A stretch of DNA of 7,158 nt from contig RFKM01000306.1 of the NCBI GenBank assembly GCA_003694465.1, positions 1 through 7,158 on the forward strand, written 5' to 3'. A program made the translations under genes and the position numbers. Shown here piece after piece: positions 1 to 6,072 of the stretch. Source of the DNA: Alphaproteobacteria bacterium (GTDB lineage Bacteria; Pseudomonadota; Alphaproteobacteria; Rhodobacterales; Rhodobacteraceae). Under the pieces are notes generated by a model. The model was not told the origin of the DNA and searched no databases. It saw only the letters and a program-made list of their open reading frames with translations. Position 1 is the stretch's first letter. Each line of letters begins with the position of its first letter.

Positions 1-553
1 CGGCGAAGGCGGCATTCTCGACGGCGGCTTCGGTGGCTGCCCCGCGCGCAGCAAGGTCGCGCTGGCGTTCGAGGGCCTGCTCTCTAAGCCGTGCCTGGTC
101 TTCGGCGCTGGCCAGATCGTCGCGGGCAATCTCGACGGCGGCCTCGGCATCGGCGAGGTCGGCCTTGGCGGCATCGAGATCGGTCCGGGCGAGGGCGAGG
201 GCGTCCTGCAGGTCGGTCGGATCGACCCGCAGCAGAAGCTGCCCTTCGGTGACCGTGCCGCCCTCCTCGAAGCCCTTGCCGAGTTCGACGACCGTCCCGC
301 CGATCGGGGTGCGCACCTCGAGGGCTCGGCGTGCCCGCACCTCGCCGAAGGTTTCGAGCGTCGGCGCGATCTTCTCGAGCGTCAGGGTGACCACGTTCAC
401 CGCATAGACGCGCTCGCGCGCCGGCGGCATCGGCGCCGCATCGGCAAGGCGGCGCTCGAAGGCGGCGCGCAGCGACTGCCCGGCCCAGGCCAGCAGCGCC
501 ACGCTGACGGCGGCGAGGAACAATCCGGTCAGACTGCGGCGCAGGAATCGCAT
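1..553 (-). CDS. HlyD/RND-type efflux periplasmic adaptor subunit, N-terminal part (runs off left edge)
   Basis: The N-terminal 184 residues of a membrane fusion (periplasmic adaptor) protein read leftward from ATG 553-551 with no stop before the window edge. Residues about 8-25 form a hydrophobic signal anchor after a basic MRFLRR start. Residues 50-70 begin the membrane-proximal barrel (VYAVNVVTLTLEKIAPTLETFG). Residues 78-110 give the first half of the lipoyl-like domain (LEVRTPIGGTVVEL, then EGGTVTEGQLLLRVDP). From residue 114 the chain becomes an Ala/Asp/Glu/Arg-rich heptad helix, the first arm of the coiled-coil hairpin. Such adaptors link an inner-membrane RND or ABC pump to an outer-membrane channel. 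The start is well fixed: an in-frame TAG lies two codons upstream at 562-560, and an AGGGAG Shine-Dalgarno sits at 569-564. The gene follows moaB by 66 bp on the same strand. The pump gene would be expected beyond the left edge (inference). Confidence 0.88.
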   Translation of the reverse strand, partial: MRFLRRSLTGLFLAAVSVALLAWAGQSLRAAFERRLADAAPMPPARERVYAVNVVTLTLEKIAPTLETFGEVRARRALEVRTPIGGTVVELGKGFEEGGTVTEGQLLLRVDPTDLQDALALARTDLDAAKADLADAEAAVEIARDDLASAEDQARLREQALERQRDLAARGAATEAAVENAAFA

Positions 554-619
554 GGCGGACTAACTCCCTGGGTGGCGGGGCCGTGGGGCGTGCTGGCAGA
601 GGTCATACGCGGCAACGCC

Positions 620-1168
620 TCATTTCCGTCGCTTGTGTTCCTCGAGGCGCGGAAAGATCTCGACGAAATTGCACGGCGGGTGGCGGTAATCGAGCTGCGG
701 GGCGAGGATCTCGTCCCACGCGTCCTTGCAGGCGCCGGGCGAGCCGGGCAGGGCGAAGAGGTAGGTGCCGCCTGCCACGCCCGCCGTCGCCCGGCTCTGC
801 ACCGCGCTGGTGCCGATCTTCTGGTAGCTGATCATCGTGAACAGGGTGGAGAAGGCGTCGATTTCCTTCTCGTAGACATCGCGATGCGCCTCGACGCTCA
901 CGTCCCGGCCGGTCAGACCCGTTCCTCCGGTCGAGATCACCACGTCGATCTCCGGGTCGAGCGCCCAGGCGCGCAGCTTGTCGGCAATGGTGCCGCGGTC
1001 GTCCTTGACGATGTCGCGGTCGGCGAGGATGTGCCCGGCCGCCTCGATCCGGTTCACCAGCGTATCGCCCGACCGGTCGTCGGCAAGGGTGCGGGTGTCG
1101 GAAACGGTCAGAACGGCGATGCGCACCGGGATGAAGGCGCGCTGGTCGGCGTCGGCGATTTTTGACAT
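620..1168 (-). CDS. moaB: MoaB, molybdenum cofactor biosynthesis protein B
   Basis: A 182-residue member of the MoaB/Mog (MoCF-binding) family, a soluble cytoplasmic fold that binds molybdopterin. Family members of this type adenylylate molybdopterin before molybdate insertion; in E. coli that role belongs to Mog and MoaB itself is dispensable, so the exact role here is uncertain. Visible motifs are TVSDTR (21-26), the nucleotide/MPT-binding loop STGGTGLTGRDV (79-90), FSTLFTMISYQKIGTSA (106-122) and ALPGSPGACKDAW (139-151). The length matches the family. A longer reading from 1225 would add 19 residues but would overlap the upstream gene. The ATG at 1168-1166 is preferred because it follows the metallophosphoesterase stop by one base (TGA C ATG), the usual spacing of translational coupling. 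No other molybdenum cofactor gene is in the window. Confidence 0.93.
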   Translation of the reverse strand: MSKIADADQRAFIPVRIAVLTVSDTRTLADDRSGDTLVNRIEAAGHILADRDIVKDDRGTIADKLRAWALDPEIDVVISTGGTGLTGRDVSVEAHRDVYEKEIDAFSTLFTMISYQKIGTSAVQSRATAGVAGGTYLFALPGSPGACKDAWDEILAPQLDYRHPPCNFVEIFPRLEEHKRRK

Positions 1169-1169
1169 G

Positions 1170-1763
1170 TCAGATCTCCAGCCAGTTGACGGTGGGGCCG
1201 AGATTGCGGACCCGGGTTCTTCCAATCATTCCGTCCTGCCCCCAGCAATCGTGAACATGGCCGCAGAGCACGAGCCGGGGCCGAAACCGCTCGATGGCGG
1301 CGCGCAGGGCGCTCGAGCCCACGGATTGGCCCGTCGAGGTTCGGTCGGCCACACCCTTCGGTGGCGAATGGCTGACGATCACCTCGGCCCCCTCCGCCCC
1401 GGCGAGCAGGGCCTCGGCCTGTTGTTCGGTGAGGTCCCAGCTCCAGCTGCCGAAGGGGGTGACGGGAATGCCCCCGCCGATCCCGAAAATCCGAATGCCG
1501 GAAATCTCGACCGCCTCGCCATGCAGCACATGGGCACGGGGCGGGGCCGCGTCGCGCAACTCGTTGGCGCTTTCGTTGTTGCCGGCAACCATGACGAGCG
1601 GTGCGGTTATCTCGGTGAGCGGCGCGAGGGCCTCGGGCAGGCCCTGTCGGAGGTTGCAGAAATCGCCCGCCCCGATCACCAGATCGGCCCCGGCGCTGGC
1701 GGCGACAAGCGCCTCGGCGCGGGAACGGGCGGCGTGCAGGTCGGAAAAGGCGAGGATTTTCAC
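1170..1763 (-). CDS. Calcineurin-like metallophosphoesterase, GTG start
   Basis: A 197-residue predicted cytoplasmic metallophosphoesterase. The dinuclear-metal motifs occur in order: D-x-H in FSDLH (D8, H10), GD in GAGD (D34), G-N-N-E (61-64), the His of SHSPP (H132) and GHVH (168-171). The usual GN(H/C/D) step is GNN here, so the catalytic His of the GNH class is replaced, while the metal-binding Asn remains. The substrate cannot be deduced; small phosphodiesters or phosphomonoesters are typical. The start is GTG 1763-1761: it begins directly at the first beta strand ([10 protein letters not shown]) and overlaps the glycosylase stop in a GTGA tetranucleotide. A longer reading from 2060 would lie inside the glycosylase gene and is rejected. 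The order glycosylase-phosphoesterase-moaB shows a polycistronic unit. Confidence 0.9.
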   Translation of the reverse strand: MKILAFSDLHAARSRAEALVAASAGADLVIGAGDFCNLRQGLPEALAPLTEITAPLVMVAGNNESANELRDAAPPRAHVLHGEAVEISGIRIFGIGGGIPVTPFGSWSWDLTEQQAEALLAGAEGAEVIVSHSPPKGVADRTSTGQSVGSSALRAAIERFRPRLVLCGHVHDCWGQDGMIGRTRVRNLGPTVNWLEI

Positions 1764-2551
1764 GGCGCGGCGTCCAGTCTGGCGCGGATTTCCAGCAGGT
1801 CGGCCCAGGCCTCGCGCTTGGCGGCCGGGTTGCGCAACAGGTAGGCCGGATGGGTCATCGGCATGGCCGGCCGGCCGAGCGCCTCGGTCCAGCGCCCGCG
1901 CATCCGCAAGATGCCGGTGCGCCCGAGCAGCGCGCTGCAGGGCACATTGCCCATGAGCACGAGAATTTCCGGGTCGGCCAGTTCGATATGGCGCTTGAGG
2001 AAGGGCAGCATGAGGGCGATCTCGCGCGCCTCGGGGGTGCGGTTGCCCGGCGGACGCCACGGCAGGACGTTGGTGATGTAGACGGCCTCGTCCGGGTCGG
2101 TCGCGGTGCGGTCGAGCCCGATGGCGGCCAGCATCCGGTCGAGCAGCTGGCCGGCGCGGCCGACGAAGGGGCGGCCGATGCGGTCTTCATCGGCGCCGGG
2201 GGCCTCTCCGACGATCATCACCCGCGCCGCCGGGTTGCCATCGGCAAAGACGAAGTTGCGTGCCCCCTTCTTCAGGTCGAGCCCGTCAAAGCCGCGCATC
2301 GCCTGTGCAAGGTCTTCAAGCGTCTGTGCCGAAGCGGCAAGGGCCTCGGCCTCGGCAGCCGGGTCTGCGGGCGCGGGGTCGGCCACGGGCACCTCGGGGG
2401 CGGCTGTCGCCCGAGTGCGGGCCGGCTTCGGCGTCTCGGCGGCGAGGGCGTAGCGGTCAATCGGCACGTCCCCGACCGCGTCGACCGCGCCGAGTTCCAC
2501 ATACCATTCCAGAAGCGCCTTTGCGCCATGCCAGTCGAGGGCCGAATCCAT
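1760..2551 (-). CDS. Uracil-DNA glycosylase, family 4 type, apparently without the iron-sulfur cluster
   Basis: A 263-residue protein of the UDG superfamily, expected to remove uracil from DNA in base-excision repair. Motif A is [20 protein letters not shown] (115-134) with the E/D residues of family 4. [16 protein letters not shown] (158-173) is the central strand and loop, and [11 protein letters not shown] (232-242) is the DNA-inserting motif. It lacks the KRRIH loop of UDGX. An N-terminal helical segment (about 8-35) and an Ala/Pro-rich linker (43-72) precede the catalytic domain. Canonical family 4 enzymes hold a 4Fe-4S cluster with four cysteines. Here the relevant places read GFDGLDLKK (Leu91), LPWRPP (Trp165) and ALMLPFL (Met181), and the only cysteine is Cys205, so cluster binding is unlikely. 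The gene heads the leftward operon. Its promoter places transcription start at or next to the ATG at 2551. Confidence 0.9.
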   Translation of the reverse strand: MDSALDWHGAKALLEWYVELGAVDAVGDVPIDRYALAAETPKPARTRATAAPEVPVADPAPADPAAEAEALAASAQTLEDLAQAMRGFDGLDLKKGARNFVFADGNPAARVMIVGEAPGADEDRIGRPFVGRAGQLLDRMLAAIGLDRTATDPDEAVYITNVLPWRPPGNRTPEAREIALMLPFLKRHIELADPEILVLMGNVPCSALLGRTGILRMRGRWTEALGRPAMPMTHPAYLLRNPAAKREAWADLLEIRARLDAAP

Positions 2552-2557
2552 GGCCGA

Positions 2558-2586
2558 AGCCTAGGCGCGCGGGGGGCGGGCGGCAA
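2558..2586 (-). promoter_or_regulatory. Probable sigma-70 promoter of the glycosylase operon, leaderless
   Basis: Reading leftward, TTGCCG (2586-2581) is followed after exactly 17 bases by TAGGCT (2563-2558), a form common among alphaproteobacterial housekeeping promoters. Only six bases separate the -10 box from the ATG at 2551, so a start seven bases downstream would fall on the A of the start codon. No Shine-Dalgarno sequence precedes the ATG, consistent with a leaderless mRNA. The calls rest on motif match and spacing only. Confidence 0.55.
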
Positions 2587-2597
2587 GCTTCGCCGCC
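2579..2597. repeat. Short inverted repeat in the divergent promoter region
   Basis: GGCGGC (2579-2584) and GCCGCC (2592-2597) are perfect inverted arms around a 7-base centre containing AAGCTT. The repeat covers the -35 box of the leftward promoter and lies about 30 bp upstream of the candidate pyrB promoter. It could be an operator shared by both directions, but GC-rich arms of this length arise easily by chance. No T-tract follows, so it is not a terminator. Confidence 0.25.
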
Positions 2598-2629
2598 GCG
2601 ATGGTCTTCCGCGGACGGCCCTCGTGCGC

Positions 2630-2658
2630 TTGCGCCCGGGCCGGGGCGGGGCTATTCA
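2630..2658 (+). promoter_or_regulatory. Candidate sigma-70 promoter of pyrB
   Basis: TTGCGC (2630-2635) and TATTCA (2653-2658) are separated by 17 bases. They would give a transcript starting near 2665 with a leader of about 20 bases that carries the pyrB Shine-Dalgarno GGGGAG (2672-2677). Each box matches its consensus at only three of six places, though the TTG of the -35 and the TAT of the -10 are kept. The leader is too short for a pyrimidine-sensing attenuator, and no PyrR-type hairpin was seen. Confidence 0.38.
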
Positions 2659-2685
2659 ACGGTGCCAAACCGGGGAGCGCAACCC

Positions 2686-3642
2686 ATGACCTTCCGCCAA
2701 CGCCATCTTCTCGGGATCGAGCCCCTCGCGCCGGACGAGATCACCACGATCCTCGACCTCGCGGAGTCATACGTCGCGCTCAACCGGCAGCCGATGAAGC
2801 ACGCCCGGGCGCTCGAGGGGCTCACCCAGATCAACATGTTCTTCGAGAATTCGACCCGCACGCAGGCGAGTTTCGAGATTGCCGGCAAGCGCCTCGGGGC
2901 CGATGTGATGAACATGGCCATGCAGGCCAGTTCGATCAAGAAGGGCGAAACCCTGATCGACACGGCGCTGACCCTCAATGCCATGCACCCCGACCTGCTG
3001 GTGGTGCGCCACCCCAATTCCGGCGCCGTCAACCTGCTGGCCGAAAAGGTCAATGCCGCGGTGCTCAACGCCGGCGACGGGCGCCACGAACACCCGACCC
3101 AGGCTCTGCTCGATGCCCTCACCATCCGCCGCGCGAAGGGGCGGCTGCACCGGCTGACCATCGCCATTTGCGGCGACATCGCCCACAGCCGGGTCGCGCG
3201 CTCGAACCTTTTGCTGCTCGGCAAGATGGAAAACCGCGTGCGCCTCGTCGGGCCGACGACGCTGATGCCGGCAAAGGTGGCCGATCTCGGCGTCGAGGTT
3301 TACGACGACATGCGCGAAGGGCTGGAAGGTGCCGACGTGGTGATGATGCTGCGCCTTCAGAAAGAGCGGATGGATGGCGGCTTCATCCCCTCCGAGCGCG
3401 AATACTACCACCGCTGGGGGCTCGATGCCGAGAAGCTGAGCCATGCGAAGGACGATGCCATCGTGATGCACCCGGGGCCGATGAACCGCGGGGTCGAGAT
3501 CGACGGCACCATCGCCGACGACATCAACCGCTCGGTGATCCAGGAACAGGTCGAGATGGGGGTCGCCGTGCGCATGGCGGCGATGGACCTGCTCGCCCGC
3601 AACCTGCGCGCCGAGGCCGAGCCGGGCGGGGTGATGGTGTGA
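2686..3642 (+). CDS. pyrB: Aspartate carbamoyltransferase catalytic chain
   Basis: The 318-residue enzyme condenses carbamoyl phosphate and L-aspartate to N-carbamoyl-aspartate, the committed step of de novo pyrimidine synthesis, in the cytoplasm. All active-site motifs are present: the carbamoyl-phosphate loop STRT (56-59) in [13 protein letters not shown], the mobile SSIKKGET loop (82-89), HPTQ (136-139), GDIAHSR (163-169), the aspartate-loop segment RLQKER (223-228) and HPGPMNRG (262-269). Length is close to the catalytic chain of E. coli. The ATG at 2686 has GGGGAG eight bases upstream; longer in-frame readings run back through the glycosylase gene and lack PyrB-like sequence. There is no pyrI regulatory gene here. 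With the inactive dihydroorotase homologue downstream, this suggests a class A (PyrB-pseudo-DHO) holoenzyme rather than the E. coli type. The 3' end overlaps the next gene by 4 bp. Confidence 0.97.
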   Translation: MTFRQRHLLGIEPLAPDEITTILDLAESYVALNRQPMKHARALEGLTQINMFFENSTRTQASFEIAGKRLGADVMNMAMQASSIKKGETLIDTALTLNAMHPDLLVVRHPNSGAVNLLAEKVNAAVLNAGDGRHEHPTQALLDALTIRRAKGRLHRLTIAICGDIAHSRVARSNLLLLGKMENRVRLVGPTTLMPAKVADLGVEVYDDMREGLEGADVVMMLRLQKERMDGGFIPSEREYYHRWGLDAEKLSHAKDDAIVMHPGPMNRGVEIDGTIADDINRSVIQEQVEMGVAVRMAAMDLLARNLRAEAEPGGVMV

Positions 3643-4199
3643 GCGATCCGCTGGAATTCGGCCCGGACCGGGGGTTGCGCGAGGTCTGGCTGTTCACCCT
3701 CTTCGTGACCACCAACGACGCCGTGCGCTGGGAGCCGCCGCGCCCCGGGGCAAACCGCGACTGGCCGCTGCCCGAGGCGCTGGGCGCCGGTCCTCTCGAC
3801 CCGCGCCACGTCTACGTCTTCGAGGCGGGCGACCTTGGGCGCGCGGGCCTGCGCAAGTTTCTCGCCGATGCGATGGGCATGGACCCGGACGCGGTGAATG
3901 CCGATGCCGACAAGCTCGACATGATCCGCGGCACCGTGGCGGTGGTCGAGGGGGCGGCGCTGCGCGAGCGCCCGGGCCGCTTCTCGCCGCGCCCGCCGGC
4001 CAATTTCGTTGCCCATTACCAAGAGGCCGAGCACCTTGTGCCCGCCGCCCCTGGCTGGCAGGGCGAAAGCGTGAAGGGCCACATCCCCCCGCCCGAGGGC
4101 AAACCCGCCCGCCTGCGCCGACCGCTGGCCCTCGGCCTCGGGGTGCTGCTCCTCTTGCTGGCCGGCGCGCTCTGGGCGCTTCTTGCCCTGCGTGGCTGA
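3639..4199 (+). CDS. Uncharacterised protein with a single C-terminal membrane helix, coupled to pyrB
   Basis: This is a 186-residue protein that I do not recognise as a named domain. It starts with GTG 3639-3641 in a GTGA overlap with the pyrB stop, which fixes the start and implies translational coupling. Residues 1-155 are soluble-looking: [10 protein letters not shown] (14-23) and [31 protein letters not shown] (56-86) suggest a small alpha/beta domain. A Pro-rich stretch follows (148-162), then a basic patch RLRR (158-161). One strongly hydrophobic helix (about 163-184, Leu/Ala/Gly-rich) ends the chain. There is no N-terminal signal. The pattern fits a tail-anchored inner-membrane protein with its domain in the cytoplasm (inference). 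Because it sits between pyrB and the pseudo-dihydroorotase, a role with the pyrimidine complex is possible but unproven. The coding region is secure; the function is unknown. Confidence 0.88.
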   Translation: MSDPLEFGPDRGLREVWLFTLFVTTNDAVRWEPPRPGANRDWPLPEALGAGPLDPRHVYVFEAGDLGRAGLRKFLADAMGMDPDAVNADADKLDMIRGTVAVVEGAALRERPGRFSPRPPANFVAHYQEAEHLVPAAPGWQGESVKGHIPPPEGKPARLRRPLALGLGVLLLLLAGALWALLALRG

Positions 4200-4224
4200 C
4201 CGGAACCGCCCGAAAGGACATGCC

Positions 4225-4644
4225 ATGACGCAAACCCCGATCCCCGCCCTTGCCGATGGCGAAGAGCTGGTGGCCCGCTTCACCGGCAACCGCGCGACCT
4301 ACATCAAGGAGCACGTGATGCTGGCGGCGCTCGGGTCGGTGGCGGCGGCGGGCGTTCTGGTGGCGATGGGCGACCCGAACTTCTGGGTCGGTCCCGTCGG
4401 CGCCACCCTCGCCATTGCCGTGCGCGGGATCTACGTCGCTTCCGAACAGCTGGGCATGACGTGGCAGCTGACGAAGGGGCGGCTCATCACGCCCACCGGC
4501 ATGACCATCCGGCGCAGCGACATCGATAAGGTGCGGGTGATCTTTTCGGCGGCGCAGGTCATCACCCGCAGCGGCGACAAGTTCATGATCAAGTACCAGT
4601 CCGACCCGCGCGCCGTCGCCAAAACCATCATGGGGCAGCGTTGA
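4225..4644 (+). CDS. Small membrane protein with two transmembrane segments and a PH-like C-terminal region
   Basis: A 139-residue protein. The N-terminus IPALADGEELVARFTGNRATYIKEH resembles the lead-in of bacterial PH-domain (bPH_2, YdbS/YdbT-like) membrane proteins. Two hydrophobic segments follow (about 31-48 and 54-72). The remainder (WQLTKGRLITPTGMTIRRSDIDKVRVIF, then QVITRSGDKFMIKYQSDPRAVAKTI) alternates short strands and ends in a helix, as in a small PH-like barrel. Family assignment is tentative. The ATG at 4225 is preferred because the GAAAGGA Shine-Dalgarno (4212-4218) sits six bases upstream; a longer reading from 4183 would overlap the preceding gene. The 25-bp gap to the upstream gene suggests cotranscription with pyrB. 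The function is unknown. It would be an inner-membrane protein. Confidence 0.85.
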   Translation: MTQTPIPALADGEELVARFTGNRATYIKEHVMLAALGSVAAAGVLVAMGDPNFWVGPVGATLAIAVRGIYVASEQLGMTWQLTKGRLITPTGMTIRRSDIDKVRVIFSAAQVITRSGDKFMIKYQSDPRAVAKTIMGQR

Positions 4645-4677
4645 GGCCCGTGCGGGCGGGGTGCGCGGCCGAAGCGC

Positions 4678-4706
4678 TTGACGGCGCCGGCCGGGCGCGC
4701 GACATC
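4678..4706 (+). promoter_or_regulatory. Candidate internal promoter before the dihydroorotase homologue
   Basis: The 88-bp gap between genes contains a near-consensus -35 box, TTGACG (4678-4683), followed after 17 bases by GACATC (4701-4706), a poor -10 box. Transcription would start near 4713, leaving about 20 bases that include the Shine-Dalgarno GGGGGA (4722-4727). The geometry is almost the same as that proposed upstream of pyrB. The weak -10 keeps confidence low. It would let the gene be expressed apart from pyrB. Confidence 0.35.
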
Positions 4707-4732
4707 GGGCACAGGCAGACCGGGGGAACGCC

Positions 4733-5995
4733 ATGACCGTCATCACCTTCACCAACGCGCGCCTGATCGACCCCGAGGCCGGCACCGAGCGCCTCGGCAG
4801 CCTGCGGGTGGAAAACGGCATCATTGTCGGGTGCGACGGGAGGCCTTCGGGCGAGATCGTCGATTGCGGCGGCAAGTGCCTCGCCCCCGGCATCGTCGAT
4901 ATCGGGGTGAAGGTGGGCGAGCCCGGCGAGCGTCACAAGGAGAGCTTTCGCACCGCCGGCGCGGCGGCGGCGGCCGGCGGGGTGACCACCATCGTTACCC
5001 GCCCCGACACCACCCCGGCGATCGACACCCCCGAGGTGCTGGCCTTCGTCACCCGCCGGGCGCGCGAGGTTTCGCCGGTTCGGGTGCATTCGATGGCGGC
5101 GCTCACCAAGGGCCGGGACGGGCGCGAAATGGTCGAGATCGGCTTTCTTCTGGATGCCGGCGCCGTCGCCTTCACCGATGCCGACCGGACGGTGGCCGAC
5201 AGCAAGGTCTACGCGCGGGCGCTGGCCTATGCCCGCCAGCTCGGCGCGCTGGTCATCGGCCATCCGCAGGAGCCGGTGCTTTCGGCCGGCGCGGCGGTGA
5301 CCTCGGGCAAGTTCGCAACCCTCCGGGGCTTGCCGGCGGTCTCGCCGATGGCCGAGCGCATGGGGCTCGAACGCGACCTTGCCCTCGTGGAAATGACCGG
5401 GGCGCGCTACCATGCCGACAGTCTTTCGACGGCGGCGGCGCTGCCGGCGCTGGAGCGGGCGCGCGCTGCCGGGCTCGACGTGACGGCGGGGGTCAACATC
5501 CACCATCTCACGCTCAACGAATTCGACGTCGGCGAATACCGCACCTTCTTCAAGCTCAAGCCGCCGCTGCGCTCGGAAGACGACCGGGTGGCGATGGTCG
5601 AGGCGGTGGCGCGCGGGCTGATCGACATCATCTCCTCGATGCACACGCCGCAGGACGAGGAGAGCAAGCGCCTGCCCTTCGAGGCCGCCGCCTCGGGGGC
5701 GGTGGGGCTTGAAACCCTGCTGCCGGCGGCGATGCGCCTCGTCCATGCCGGGGCGATCGGCCTGCCGGCGCTCTGGCGGGCGCTCTCGCTCAACCCGGCC
5801 CGGCGCCTCGGTCTGCCGGGCGGAAGCCTCGCCGAAGGCGCCCCGGCCGATCTCGTCCTGTTCGACCCGGACGTGCCCTTCGTGCTCGACCGGTTCAAGC
5901 TGCGCTCGAAATCGAAGAACACCCCGTTCGACGAGGCGCGGATGCAGGGGCGGGTGCTGGGCACCTGGGTAGGCGGACGGCGCGTCTTCGGCTGA
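4733..5995 (+). CDS. Pseudo-dihydroorotase (PyrC'-like, metal site lost)
   Basis: The 420-residue chain has the full class I dihydroorotase fold order, with a beta-sandwich start (FTNARLIDPEAG, 6-17) and end (LAEGAPADLVLFDPD, 366-380) around the amidohydrolase barrel. EPGERHKESFRTAGAAAAAGGVTT (63-86) and FKLKPPLRSEDDR (273-285) are clear family blocks. The metal site is not conserved: the D-x-H-x-H motif reads D56-I-G58-V-K60, the His of the usual HVSTA block is Ser230 (DSLSTA), and the catalytic Asp of TDHAPH is Met303 (SMHTPQ). His177 remains. Dihydroorotase activity is therefore not expected. By analogy with Pseudomonas PyrC', it probably supports assembly of the aspartate carbamoyltransferase holoenzyme (inference). 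The reading frame is intact and the length normal, so this is a conserved-looking protein rather than a decaying gene. Automatic annotation would likely call it dihydroorotase (pyrC). The ATG has GGGGGA five bases upstream. Confidence 0.9.
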   Translation: MTVITFTNARLIDPEAGTERLGSLRVENGIIVGCDGRPSGEIVDCGGKCLAPGIVDIGVKVGEPGERHKESFRTAGAAAAAGGVTTIVTRPDTTPAIDTPEVLAFVTRRAREVSPVRVHSMAALTKGRDGREMVEIGFLLDAGAVAFTDADRTVADSKVYARALAYARQLGALVIGHPQEPVLSAGAAVTSGKFATLRGLPAVSPMAERMGLERDLALVEMTGARYHADSLSTAAALPALERARAAGLDVTAGVNIHHLTLNEFDVGEYRTFFKLKPPLRSEDDRVAMVEAVARGLIDIISSMHTPQDEESKRLPFEAAASGAVGLETLLPAAMRLVHAGAIGLPALWRALSLNPARRLGLPGGSLAEGAPADLVLFDPDVPFVLDRFKLRSKSKNTPFDEARMQGRVLGTWVGGRRVFG

Positions 5996-6038
5996 CGGCG
6001 CGGCTTGTGCGCGGGAACGAGGCGGGACGCGAAAAGTC

Positions 6039-6067
6039 TTGCCGTGCGCGCCGGCCCGTTGGATAGA
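6039..6067 (+). promoter_or_regulatory. Candidate promoter of plsY with start at or next to the ATG
   Basis: TTGCCG (6039-6044) and GATAGA (6062-6067) are 17 bases apart in the 77-bp gap after the dihydroorotase homologue. Only five bases lie between the -10 box and the plsY ATG at 6073, so the transcript would start at or within a base or two of the start codon. The -35 box and spacer equal those of the glycosylase promoter. An AGAAGG at 6065-6070 would be too close (two bases) to work well as a Shine-Dalgarno on a longer transcript. Confidence 0.42.
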
Positions 6068-6072
6068 AGGGC

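Noticed and set aside
33..407. 124-residue plus-strand frame opposite the adaptor gene
   Set aside because: It is Ser/Arg/Ala-rich shadow sequence. The opposite strand encodes a coherent signal anchor, lipoyl-like domain and coiled coil.
2660..2686. pyrimidine-responsive attenuator or PyrR-binding leader before pyrB
   Set aside because: The predicted leader is only about 20 bases, with no room for alternative hairpins.
2601..3638. Long plus-strand frame through pyrB continuing into the tail-anchored gene
   Set aside because: Within pyrB it is an Arg/Ala/Pro-rich out-of-frame reading. The real gene in this frame begins at GTG 3639.
5996..6072. Rho-independent terminator after the dihydroorotase homologue
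   Set aside because: GC-rich arms can be drawn, but there is no following T-tract.
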